Position numbers and translations under genes: made by a program
Part shown: piece by piece, positions 1 through 11,205 of the stretch
Position numbering within the stretch: position 1 is the first letter of the stretch
Layout: every line of letters begins with the position of its first letter
Notes under the pieces: model-generated
What the model was told of the DNA's origin: nothing
What the model saw: the letters and a program-made list of their open reading frames with translations, nothing else
Database searches by the model: none
Source of the DNA: Phymatolithon calcareum
Lineage: Eukaryota > Rhodophyta > Florideophyceae > Hapalidiales
Assembly (NCBI GenBank): GCA_977006965.1
Contig: OZ345379.1
Span: forward strand, 372,001 to 436,000
DNA length: 64,000 nucleotides
Reading direction: 5' to 3'

Positions 1-350
1 ATGGAGTCGAGGGCACATTACCATGCTTAACATTGCACTTGTTTCCGCATGCATCAAAGCGCCGGCGCTGCGATGGTGTTTGTGCCCGACCGTGGAAAAG
101 GTGCTCCGCCCGGAATATCTCTTCGGCCCCTCCCTCCGACTCCTGAATTTTATTATTTTCCTGGCCCGAGTGTACAGAATTGGTGGATAATCCCCTCTAG
201 CACCAAGCTGCTTCGCATTAATTTCACACTCTTTTTCAAAGTTTACAACGGTTTTGCAATCGTGGGACTTGAGAGGTTTGTACACTTGGTGGATTACACA
301 GTACTGAAGTGCTCTTGTCACAAGCTGTACTAGCGTCGTATCCTCACCTT

Positions 351-1112
351 TTAGGCAGTACTTTCAGGTACTCCACTGAGCACGATGTCTGTGTCGAGGC
401 GCTCCCAGTGCGGATCTATTAGATTTGGAATCGGATACGCTTTTAACTGTCTGTTGTCTCCGGTATCGAACGCCGGAACTCCACCCCCAAACATCCTGGG
501 TGCAATGGTAACAATCAAAAAATCAGCATGACCGCCGTCGATGACACTGGTCAACACTTTTGAGCCGCCCTCGATCATCACAGAGCCAACATTGCAATCG
601 GACAGCTCCTTCAAAACTGAACTGATATCGATTCCCTTGCTTTGGGCTTGGCTTGATACTCTCCGTACCTCTGCAAATTCACTTAGTTCACTACTTCGTT
701 TCTCCCCAGCTTCGACGTCCGTATCTGATCCAGACTGTCCCATATCCGCTGTCGAAAAAATTATAGGACGCTCTTTGCGTTCAATGTGAAGAAATTTTGC
801 GTCGCACGGTGTCTGCAATGTGGAGTCCAGAATAATAGGTCGCGGAGAATTAGCGGAACGAGAAAGACGAGCATTCAATCTCGGGTTATCTGCTAATACA
901 GTGCCAATTCCAACAAGAATTGAGTCATGCGCTGCGCGAAGCTCATGTGTCAGCTGCATAGATTCATTGCATGAGATGATGGTTTGCACTCCTGGTGAAG
1001 CAGCAATATAGCCATCCAAGGATTGCGCCCAAGAAACGCAAACAAGCGGGGATTTCTTGCTCTTCAAGTGCTCCTTTTTTGCTTGATGAAAACGCGAAAG
1101 TACAGAGTCCAT
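351..1112 (-). CDS. RIB7: RIB7-type riboflavin-pathway reductase, copy A
   Basis: A 253-aa RibD C-terminal-type reductase. In fungi this family reduces 2,5-diamino-6-ribosylamino-4(3H)-pyrimidinone 5'-phosphate with NADPH, an early step of riboflavin synthesis. Visible family landmarks are SWAQSLDG (residues 28-34), the LVGIGTVLADNP loop (about 66-77), RPIILDSTL (91-99), MIEGGSKVL (179-187) and MFGGGVPAF near 207-215. The start is the ATG at 1112; the reading frame runs eight codons further, but only from a GTG. Length fits a single-domain RIB7, with no deaminase domain. VID27 lies upstream on the same strand. Copies B and C encode nearly the same protein, so dosage or redundancy is possible. 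The fungal-type pathway assignment is by family resemblance only. Confidence 0.85.
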   Translation of the reverse strand: MDSVLSRFHQAKKEHLKSKKSPLVCVSWAQSLDGYIAASPGVQTIISCNESMQLTHELRAAHDSILVGIGTVLADNPRLNARLSRSANSPRPIILDSTLQTPCDAKFLHIERKERPIIFSTADMGQSGSDTDVEAGEKRSSELSEFAEVRRVSSQAQSKGIDISSVLKELSDCNVGSVMIEGGSKVLTSVIDGGHADFLIVTIAPRMFGGGVPAFDTGDNRQLKAYPIPNLIDPHWERLDTDIVLSGVPESTA

Positions 1113-1506
1113 ATTCACTATGCAGGAAGTTCGCACTTCGTAAACAATTTGTCCTCGGCAATAACGTTTTCATATATTCTTTTTCATACTCTACTCTTCG
1201 GATAGATGTCTGAGGATGGGTTTGCACTGTCTGCCGTGTGCTTACTTCAAGTGCCATTCGATTCCTGAGGCAGACTAAATAAATCATGTTCTAATCGATT
1301 ACTATCCCGCATGTATTAAGCCAACTGGACGGTTTGTGAGGTGCGATGTGCTTAGAAGGACGATGGTCTCGAAAGCTGGTGTGAAGAGTATGCTATCTGA
1401 AGTGGTCAGGGGTGATTGTTACTTTTATTTCTCTTGCTATTGTGCTACATTATTTGCAGTCCACATATAAATCTTACAACGTGCGAGCTACATGTGCCCA
1501 GGACTG

Positions 1507-3597
1507 TTACCGACGAGCCACACCGACATTGTTCGGCAACGTTACGACAATACGACCATCATCGTTGTAAGCGAAGTCATCAGCAACAATGTTATCGCGA
1601 TACCGCTTGACTTGATAACTATCCAGGTGACCCAATTTGATAGCGCGGAAGTTCCAGGTAACAATGAAGGGTCCAGTACTTGTAACAATACTTCGCTCCA
1701 GAGACGATCCCGTGTTGAAGTGTGCAGGGGTGAAGCTAATCTCTCCCATTCTGTACTTCGCGATATCTGTGGCCTTGATGACAAGCTTTCTCGGTGGCGG
1801 CTTGTTCTTTCCCATTGACTTGAGGAATCCACCTTTTTCTGACCCATGTACTCTAGTATCGACGATAAGCAGATACTTGGCAGTCGTGGCCAGCACGAAG
1901 CTTCCGTCTTCCGTCACATCAATACCAATAATCTTGTCTCCTAGACCTGGCAAATGAGTCTTGGCTTGTTTTCCAATTTGGTCGAACAGACGAATATCTC
2001 CTTTCGCAGACGCTACAGCAAGATAGCCAGCACCTGTAGTAGCCATACACTCAAGTTTTTGCTCTAGTTCCTTGTGCGTACTTCTTGCTCTGCACGATAA
2101 AGTTGCTTGTACGCGGGTCGAGACGCATTAGCATGTTCTTGTTCAGTCCTACGAAGTCTGGCGCGTGAGTTAGGTTGGAATACTTTTCAGTTCGTTGAAT
2201 CGCATTGAAAGTTGCGCCATTGCCGTCCCAATTATCGACAATTTGACCTCTTTCCAAATCCATACGCATGACACGAGTAGGGTCACCCTTGTCCAGGACA
2301 AGCATAGAAGAATCTTGCTGATGACGTAGAATTCGACCAGGAGTAAATGCACCATCGCTACGGCCCGGGGTCTTGAATTCGACAGTAGTTTGCAAATCGG
2401 CGCCTTCTTGTCCCGTTTTGAAGACACCCAAGCGATTGCCACGAACAACAAACGTGCGGTCATTGTTGTACGCTACCGCCAACTGGCTATTCTGCTCGCC
2501 ATTATCCCAATTGCTGGCGGAAATTCGCGCCTGTGGGACGTCATCTTGCAGTTGACGAGTATCTTCAACGTCTGCTTCACTGACGTCATCATCAACGTCC
2601 ATTGGTTCGACATCATATCGCGTCCACTGGCTTCGATGTATTCCATATCTCCGGCCTTCAACTTCATGTCGTCGACGCTTGCATTGTGATTGATTTCGTA
2701 AAGGCAGACGTTGAACTGATTTCGAAAGGGAATAAAATCTTCTGCACTGCTGAACTTTATGGACAGGCAGAGTTGCGATTCTGGGTCTAATTCCTGGAGT
2801 CCTGTTTGATAATCGTTAGGGTCCGCATCGAGGTCAGTTCTTAAAATCCAAACCAGGGAAAGAGTGTTTGTGTAAAATTGTGGCGCCATATCGTTATGAA
2901 TCTCGTGCTCGAGAATGCGCTCGCCACTATCTCGGTGGAAAACCATGAGCATATATGCTCGACTGTTGTCCTCGCTGGCGACAGCGGAATTGATTGTCGC
3001 AATAACCGTTGACCATACAGGAACGAAGGTTTCTTTATCCACATCGTAGTTGAACAGTTCACCCTCAATTCGAATGAGTTCACCGGCCGCAGAGAGGAGG
3101 TCGGAGACAGTTGCATGCGCAGGCTTCAACAATTCCATAAGCCGGTCGCGAGGAATGGACTCGGCAGACTCGTTGTTCTTCTTCTCGTACAGTGCACGCG
3201 CGAGACACAACAGGAAATCGCCTGAAGTTTCTTCGTGCTCAAAGTCCAAACTGTAGCGTTTGCCTGATCTGTCACTCCAGCCCAATCGCTGTTCTTCGGC
3301 GTCGAATTTAGCAGAGGGATCAACGGGAAACGTGATATCTGCACGGAACAGAGAATCGGAATGGTCTTCATCCTCCGCGCGGGAGATGACGAGGTCGTAA
3401 ACGAACTCGCCGATTTCACGAAACGTCGCGGTGCTACTGAGATAGACGCATTTTTGAGAGCTCGGATCATCCGGCTTACTAACGAACAAAGAACCTTCAA
3501 CAACGGGGAAGGAAGTCGGACCCTTGCTGCTTGATGATGCCGCTGCTGGATTATTGTACGAAGGCGTACCGATGCTCCCAAAGACTCGGTTGAACAT
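1507..3597 (-). pseudogene. VID27: VID27-like protein, copy A, broken by two frameshifts
   Basis: Homologous along its whole length to the intact copy at 25,393-27,480. The start codon (3597) and stop (1507) are kept. Two small insertions break it: two extra bases near 2,617 (catcatatcgcg against catcatcgcg) and one extra T in a T-run near 2,056. The product falls into three overlapping pieces (about 374, 183 and 179 residues). VID27 proteins have an N-terminal PH-like region and a C-terminal WD40-like propeller, and are named from the yeast vacuolar import and degradation screen. The gypsy fragment sits 28 bases before the ATG, so the native promoter is gone. Both indels could be sequencing errors, but losing the promoter as well fits decay. 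Confidence 0.85.
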
Positions 3598-3642
3598 CGC
3601 AAGTAGTGAAGATGAAAATGGGCGTTCTACTGTAAAACCTTA

Positions 3643-6600
3643 GTGGATAGTGGATGTGAAGAAATAATCATATCAAAGGATTTTGCGCAAAAACTAGAGT
3701 TAAGGAGAGAAAGAACTAACCTCAAAGCAGAACTTTGGGACGGAACACTTGTCAAAATGGACTTATGTTCTGAAAATCTGGGATTACGTATCGGACAGGC
3801 AATCTTCAATATATGCTCGTACATCGTAGATTGGATCGCCTACGACATAATCTTAGGAAAGAGCTGGCTAACAGATGTCAATCCTATAATAGATTGGACT
3901 AATGCGTATTAACATTAACGACCAGATTATTACTCTGGACGCAGAGGCTCATAAGCATGGGGCATCCCTCCTGAATAGCATGCTTACGAGTAAACAGTTC
4001 GCGAAGTTAGCGAAAAAGAGAAATAGTACTTCTTACCATGTGCTTCTAAAACCATCAGGGGATGACCACTTAAACGAAGAACACAGTAAGGGTATCAAGG
4101 AAATATTGCAAAAATATGAGGATGTTTTCCCTGAAAAGTTACCTCCGGGATTACCTCCACCGAGAAACATTGAAATGACGATCAATTTGGAAGAAGGATC
4201 AAAACCAAAAATTGGTCCAATGTATAAACTATCTGTCTTAGAGTTAAAAGAAATGAAGAAACAACTCGAAGAAGCATTAGCAAACGGCTTCATTCGATCA
4301 AGTGTGAGTCCTTGGGGAAGTCCAGTCCTTTTCACGAAAAAGAAGGATGGAGCTCTCCGTATGTGTATAGACTACAGAGCACTCAACAAACAAACAATTC
4401 GGAATCAAGTGCCATTATCTCGCATAGACGAAGTTTGGGACCAATTAAGTGGAGCAAAATTCTTCTCCACTCTCGATTTAAGAAGTCGTTATCACCAAAT
4501 CTGTATAAAAGAATCCGATATTGAGAAAACTGCATTCCGAACACGCTATGGACAGTTTAAATATCTGGTAACTCCGTTTGGATTAAGTGGAGCTCCAGGA
4601 TGTTTTCAAACCTTAATGAATAATATCTTCAGACCATATCTGGATAAATTTATCCTAGTATATTTGGATGATATTTTAATATACAGCAACAGTGAAGAAG
4701 AACATTTCAAACATTTGGAAATTACTCTCGGCATACTAAGTAAAAATCAATTGTATGCGAAGAAATCCAAGTGCAAATTCTTCAAGACTCAAGTTGAATA
4801 CTTGGGACATATAATCAGTGAAGATGGAATCAAAGTTGACCTTAAAAAGGTTGAGGCAATAAATAATTGGGAAGCACCAAATAATGTAATACAAGTCCAA
4901 AGTTTCTTAGGACTATGTAACTACTATAGGAAATTCGTAAAGGATTTTGCTAAATTAGCAGCACCCTTAACGAATTTAACCAGAAAAAAGACTTCTTTCA
5001 AATGAGGAAACTTAGAAAACGATGCTTTTCACTCTTTAAAAAGAACTCTAAGTAACGCTCCAGTTCTCAAATGTGCTGATCCGAGTCTAGAATACGAAGA
5101 AACATCTGATGCTTCAGATACAGGAACTGGAGCAGTACTCACACAAACAGATGAAAAAGGGTGCAAACCTGTAGCGTATGCATCGAAAAAACTAAGTTTA
5201 GCAGAACAAAATTATAATACTCCTGAGAAGGAACTTCTTGGGATAATACACGCATTGCAAACATGGAGATCCTACCTTCATGGATCAAAATTTACAATCT
5301 TAACCGATCATCATCCACTGAAATATTTAGATTCTCAAAAAACACTATCAAGAAAACAAGCGAGATGGGTCGAGTTTATGCAAGAGTTTAACTACTCAAT
5401 TAAGTATATTAAGGGAAAATCGAATATCCTCGCCGACGCACTTTCACGTAAACGTAATGAAGTTCATCAAAAATCAACGGATGTTATTCGTGAACTTTTG
5501 TTGATTACTAAAGTGAAAATAAGTGACAAAATATTAAATAATCTTGAAGAAGATTACAAAAGGGATAATTATTTTAAAGAAAAATGGGATAATGTGAAAC
5601 AACCGTATATGAAAAAGGGAAAAAGGTTGTACTTTGAAAACAGACTTTGCATACCTGAAGGTGAAATAAGGAAAACGGTTATGCATGATAATCATGAATC
5701 TCTATTAGGAGGACATAGAGGTGAGAATAAAACATTCACCCTACTTAAACGACACTTCTACTGGCCTACACAAAGAAGTGACGTCAAGAAATATGTAAAT
5801 TCATGCCAAAAATACTAAGACCTTTTCCACCAGCTGAACGCAAGTGGGAAGAAATTTCAATGGATTTCATATTTAAATTACCAAAAACGAAGGATAATAT
5901 GACAACAATCCTTGTAGTTGTCGATAAACAATCTAAAAGAGCACATTTTATCTCTCTTCCAGCTAAGCACAAAGCAGAAGACACGGCAAAAGTGTTCTAT
6001 AAAGAGATATACAAACGCCATGGTCTACCAAGAAAAATCATATCTGATAGAGACGCAAGGCTCACCGCCAACTTCTGGAAAGAACTCATGCGACTCCTTC
6101 AGATTCATTCAAATCTTTCGACTGCCTTTCACCCACAAACCGATGGACAGTCAGAGCGTTCTTTTAGAACATTACAAGAAATGTTAAGATGTTTTGTCAG
6201 TTACGCACAGAAAGATTGGAGCAAATATCTTCCAGGTCTCGAATTCGCGTACAATAATCACGTTAACGTTACCGCGAAGTATTCTCCGTTCTTCTTAGAA
6301 TATGGACAAAACCCACTTTCAATCTCTGATATCTTATTCAGTGATGAAAGTACTAAGAATAGAAATTCAAAACGATTCCTGAAAGAAATCAATGAAGCAA
6401 CTAAATTTGAAAAATTAGCAATAGAGGAAGCTAATTTACGCAATGCTGACAACGTTGACAGTAAGAGTAATGATGAAGAATTTGAATTAGGTGATCAAGT
6501 CATGCTTTCAACTGAAAATCTATCGCTCAAATCTGGTAGAGTTAAGAAGCTACCACCAAAGTTTCTTGGACCCTTGACAATCCTCAAGAAACACGCAAAT

Positions 6601-6777
6601 GGTGTAGCATATAAATTAGAGATACCAGAACAACTTGGAGCAATTCACGATACATTCCATATATCTCTACTGAAAAGTTTTATACCTGATACCTTCGACC
6701 GAACAATAGCCAATCCAACAAGTACCGCCGCCAAGAATTTCATGAAAATATCCGACCTTCGAAACCCCGAAACTTAG
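3643..6777 (+). pseudogene. pol: gypsy pol polyprotein remnant (PR-RT-RNaseH-INT)
   Basis: The frame opens in the aspartic protease (VDSGCEEIIIS, then DIILGKSWL). RT shows YRALNKQT, FSTLDLRSRYHQI and the catalytic LVYLDDILIYS near 4,650-4,690. RNase H shows DASDTG and TDHHPLKYL. Integrase has the HRGENKT and RHFYWP zinc-region pieces, a DDE core with ISDRDARL and HPQTDGQSER, and a C-terminal HDTFHISLLKSF. It has three lesions: a one-base frameshift near 3,903 between protease and RT, an in-frame TGA at 5,003-5,005 where a Trp codon is expected, and a small out-of-frame deletion near 5,815 that removes the second Cys of the HHCC finger. It cannot make a full polyprotein. Confidence 0.9.
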
Positions 6778-6815
6778 AGTATTCGAGGACGAATACAGAA
6801 TAGAAGGGGAGGATT

Positions 6816-7338
6816 TGTAACGATTTCACTGTTACATTAGTTACACCTGTACTACAAGTATGACTGTTACGTTGCGCATTACAGTAAATGTTACACATGT
6901 AGTGCAAAATGCCATGTATGCAAATACACGAGTGTTACAAGTGTCATTGCAAAGTTTCAATCACTCGCATTCCTATTGGTCAGTTTTAGATTCCATCACC
7001 TAATCGTCTAGTGGAATCTAGTAGGGCTTTTCATATGTAAAAAATAGGTTTAGTTTAGAATGGAAGATGCGACCATCGTCTATATAAGACGAACCGACGT
7101 CGCAATTTGCTACAGAAGGCAAGACTAAAGCGGAGCAAACCGCTCCGAGTAAGGTCAAAGAGTGTCTAAAGGACATTAAGTCTAGTACCTCTTGACCAAG
7201 AAACAAAACTAAAACATAAAAGTAAAGTAAAAATTCCATTCCAAAATTTAAAAAGTTCCAACAAAATTCCAACAAAATATCATAAGGACAATATCATAAT
7301 AATAAGTCGTTATACCATCCTCGGTATAGTGCTACCTT
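6816..7338 (+). repeat. 3' LTR of the gypsy element
   Basis: Begins with TGTAACG directly after the purine-rich tract. It carries a TATA-like tctatataagac near 7,078-7,089 followed by transcribed-region-like sequence. The right end is my estimate (ccttca at 7,338). The LTR is A+T-rich. Confidence 0.6.
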
Positions 7339-7947
7339 CAGACCATTGGCAACAATTTTTAATCAAAATTAACAATTTTGAAAAGTGTTATTTTTTAATT
7401 ATTTTTCGCTCACACAATTTCAACTCTTCTCCGTCTTTGGTGCCAGACTTTCTCAAATTTTCAGAAACCACGTTCGCCCCTTGTCTCAGTCGATTTCAAA
7501 AGCAAAATACGATGCAGGATAAGGCCATTCAGAAAGAGAACCGAGCTCGTTTGACGCTTGGACAATAAGTCGAAGTTGTTCGCAAGCAAGGGGCGAAATT
7601 TTGTAGTGCTTGATTCGGACTAGTGCTCATTTTGGAGCCTTGACACGGGGTAGCACTATATCGTGACCCCCTCCCTGTACTGTGCTTGATGGTGCAGATA
7701 ATGGACAGAAGACAATGAATGAGTACGTGGGATTTACTGTAAACACTATCCCAAAATGCTAATTAGTATCACCCGTTTCAAATGTGCAAGAATTAACATC
7801 TATTGATGCTAAATTTATCATCCATCCAAAATCATGGCCCCGCAGTGTTTCGCTGTTGTAATTCGGAATTTTTCATTTCACTGCTGTAATTTGAAAATTT
7901 TACAGTTCTAGGCGATTAGAGAAAAGGCCGATTATCATTATGTTTCA
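7339..7947. other. Intergenic sequence before the TIR element
   Basis: No gene, RNA or clear repeat recognised up to about 7,850. From 7,853 the sequence (tgttgtaattcgg onward) matches 14,301 and 20,559. It is the genomic flank into which the TIR element inserted in all three copies. At the other two sites an LTR ends exactly where this flank begins; here it does not. Confidence 0.6.
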
Positions 7948-8483
7948 CCAGGGGAATGTTAGGGGGGAGTAAAGCAAACCTCTTTTCTACCCTCCCAGTG
8001 ATTGCCTTGCGCGTATGAAACACTGTAAATGTATCATAGAAGTATGTGAAAAATAGAAAAATAGCTGTAAGTTTTTCGCGAACATTACGAGTTCGTAATG
8101 TGAGCGATGCTCTCGTTGCAGATCCATTTCTTGGTGAGAATAAATGGAATTAATGTTTTCTTGTACTCGATGTGCACTGCGCACAAATCGGCCATGGCGC
8201 ATGATTTATAGTTTTCGCAAATATTATTCTTTGTCTCATCAGTCCTAATTGCACACATCAGACCTGTGCCGGCTAAAGCAGACTTTACTGCAGAGTCCAT
8301 GCACTGTAAATCTCCATCTAGACGTCGGAGTCGCCATGGCACTTCCCTATTGGAAAACGATTAACTTCGTCCTACTCATACCCTCGTGGGCAGCTAATTT
8401 TAACATTACAATTTTGATACTGGCAAATGCTCATAATTTACCTGGCACAACTCTTGCGTTTTTTTGCTTTACTCCCCCTCTAA
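7948..8483 (+). mobile_element. TIR DNA transposon, 3'-truncated copy
   Basis: Starts with ccaggggaatgttagggggg after the flank tttca, as at 14,395 and 20,653. The right TIR breaks off after ctccccctctaa at 8,483 and joins unrelated sequence. About 28 bp between two tttttgctttact repeats near that end are also missing. Any coding content is too short to call a transposase. Confidence 0.8.
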
Positions 8484-9562
8484 TGTGAGGTTATTCGGGG
8501 GACTGGACCATTGAGTATCCGCCATACACGCTTTGGCGTGGAGGCGGCCCGAGTGTGAGGCCCAGATTTGTTACAATGTTGTAGAAGAGAGTAATTAGTG
8601 TGTGTTAAGAAGTCAGCAGGCAACATATATGCCATGCCGCTGATACTGGGGGGAACGCTTTACCACGTACGAAGAAGTAAACTCGCTTGTGTACGCAATC
8701 ATTAAGGTGGATCAACCTGCCTCACCGGTCGTCGGTGAGAAGTTGAGAATTTCGTGGTCGGCACGGAGGCCCGAAATTTTATTTTATTTCCACTATTTGT
8801 GTACCAATTGTAACTACTCGCTATTTGCGCTGGCAAATCACATTCGCGAATTCTAAACCCGCGCACAAAAATCCAAAGCTACCTGTCATATTTGAACGGA
8901 AAAAGCGATCTCCCGCAAGACTGAACAGCACTCCCACGCATCCTACTCTGTTGCAAAAACGAACTGCTTGCTGTTTCTGCTGCACTACGTCCCGAATTTG
9001 CAAAAGTACTTGCTACATCTGCAACTGTTCTTGACGTACTTGACGTACTTGACGTACTTGCCGTCTTTACTGCTCGTGCCATTCTGCTTGCCACACTGCC
9101 TGCTGTATTATTTGCTGCACCGATTGTCCGACTGCCACATTGATTGCCGTACTGTTTGGCACTCTGCCATATCGTTGACCGCACCGATTTCCGTGCTGAC
9201 GCGCTGCTGTTGCGTTGCTCTATTTCTTGGCTGAAAATTCAATTTGGTTTTAGCTAGTAAGGCGACTTGAAACAAGAGGAGGGGAGAAACGTTTTCGTTT
9301 CTTGGCACGCAAAAACGAGAGTAGTCGGCTGTTGGAGGTTGCTGTCAAGGCGCTACCTGGGCTTCCTCTCGTACTCTCTGCCTTCTGTTTTGTCAATTTG
9401 CTTTTGTCAATAGCAAGAAGGATTGCTGTCCCGTCTGACGCTGAGAAACTATCACCTAAGGGAAAACCGGGTGTTGGCGGTAAGCCTTGTAGTGTCCTCG
9501 GGGCGGTCTCTTTGACGTGGTGTCGTAATTAGCAACGATCAGATTGAAATCGTTAGTCAAAA
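8484..9562 (+). other. Untranslated leader / probable 5' LTR region of the copia element
   Basis: Non-coding sequence between the truncated TIR element and the Gag start. A candidate LTR start is tgttacaatgttgtag near 8,567, but no second LTR is present to prove it. Three copies of a 9-bp unit (ttgacgtac) lie near 9,033-9,060. I could not identify a convincing primer-binding site. Confidence 0.4.
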
Positions 9563-11205
9563 ATGAGTGATAACAACGGAGGTAATGACGGTGAACCACT
9601 GCGCGCCTTCATGGCGCAATTGAAGCTGGATGGTCTAAAGAGCTCTATAGTGGGACTTATTCTTTCCGTGAGAGACCTGGATGAAATAATAAGGAGTACA
9701 GGCATGACCGGTACCCAAGTGAAGGAGGCGTTTGTCGATATGTTTCCTCCTGCTGTGCTCTTCTCGCCAGAGATAAGATCAATGCCGGCAGTTTATTCGA
9801 ACCTTCGTGACTGGCTCAACGAAAAGGGAGCTAATCTTACTCCGCACAGCTCTCGTCGCATTCTCATGACTCTAGCAACTTCTTTGTACGATGACAACGA
9901 AGATTCTCTTGCCGCAACAGAAATGGTCCGCAGTATTGTTGCTCGCGGACGCCAGTCTTCACAACTAGCAACTTCGGTATCGTTTGGCGCTGCCGCTGCA
10001 AGCACTGCAACATCATCGGAGGACCATAGCCAGAAGGAGAACAAGACGGCGCACAACATCGCTATGAGATTTAGGGACGGTAGCGCTAAGTTCTCTGGCG
10101 ACATAGGAGAGTCTTGGATGGACTTCGTAGCCGAATACCAACAAGTTTCCCGGGATTACAGTCTTACTACGCCCCAAAAGAAACAGTATCTCCACAACCT
10201 TCTCCGAGGAGATGCAAAACGTTTCTATTTAGACAGGGTCGAACACTTCGTTACCACTTTCCAGCAGTCCGTTGAGATGATTGATAAGGAGTACAACTCA
10301 GCGGTGCGACAGAACCGGGTGAAGAACTACTTGAACTGTTTACGTCTGACCAAGTTTACTGGCGAAGGTTTCGACGAGTCCACAGCTTTGGAAAAGGTGT
10401 ACAAGTTAATCACTAAGCTAGCACCACAGGTTCCTCAGTCGCACAGAGGGCCTGCACACAAAGTAGAGTTTCTTCGCAATGCAACTGTTGGTCTCTCCTG
10501 GGCAACAGAGCCATTGAGCCGTATTGCCACCCACAACCTCGACTTTCAACAGCTTTATGGGGAGCTTGAGGCTGCCCTCCATCTCAAAAACGAGGCGAAA
10601 GTGGCAGTAATGCGGGATATTATTACGAACGGTCGCAGAAAAACAGCTTCAGTCGACACAGTTGTGCCTAGAATTATGTTTCAGGGACAAGGGACATACA
10701 TTAACAGCCGCAAAAACGTTGGAGCTCTCCAAAATCGAGAGGGTGTAAAGGGCCAAATTTCCTCAGGAGCCGAAAGGTTTGACCCCCTTATCATCATGGG
10801 CTGCTTCAACTGCGACGACCCGAACCATATGGTGAGCAAATGTCCAAAGAAGATCGACGTAACGAAGGCTGCTAAGCGGAAACTGGAATACTATGCGAAA
10901 AAGACGGGGAACAATAGAAATGCCCATGTCGTTTTATTCGAACTTTGCAACCAAATGGACTCTGCCGATGATCTCGAGGACGACACTGCTGAATGTGACA
11001 TAGAGAAGGACTTGGACATCACCGACTCCAACCTTTTCGAGGCTCTCATATCGCACAGTGACATTCCGCATGAATTGCTAGCACCAGATAACGCAGATGA
11101 ATCGCTTAAGGTTAACATTATCGAGGGACCTTCGGACGTTTACATCTCAACCGAGTCTTTGGATTCATTTCAGGGAGCTTGTTTGGACACGGGGCCGAAA
11201 AATCT
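9563..11205 (+). CDS. gag: Ty1/copia-type Gag with CCHC zinc knuckle
   Basis: An ORF of about 565 codons starting at ATG 9563. Residues 1-400 are helical Gag-like sequence. A CCHC knuckle, CFNCDDPNHMVSKC, lies near residues 413-426 and would bind the element RNA. The frame then enters the protease active site (FQGACLDTG, near 11,170-11,205), and the conserved continuation is found one frame over. The ORF is uninterrupted up to there, in contrast to the damaged pol behind it. Gag and pol may once have been a single polyprotein; see the frameshift finding. Confidence 0.85.

Larger units (their letters stand above)
1..3625. repeat. Segmental duplication, copy A (left end outside window)
   Basis: Base 1 onwards matches 18,004 onwards nearly base for base, and also matches 23,897 onwards with more differences. 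The block carries a RIB7-type gene and VID27, both on the minus strand. Identity with copy C runs through the VID27 start and stops near 3,625, where gypsy retrotransposon sequence begins. Copy A therefore lacks the VID27 upstream region that copy C keeps at 27,481-27,620. Its Spinster-like and Cys-rich members, if present, lie left of the window. Confidence 0.9.
3626..7338 (+). mobile_element. Ty3/gypsy LTR retrotransposon, 5'-truncated
   Basis: Contains, in order, protease, reverse transcriptase, RNase H, integrase, a polypurine tract (about 6802-6813) and one 3' LTR. There is no gag and no 5' LTR. The element abuts the 5' side of VID27 copy A. Base composition is markedly A+T-richer than the neighbouring genes, as expected for foreign or mobile DNA. 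The right LTR edge is uncertain, because there is no second LTR to compare. Confidence 0.85.
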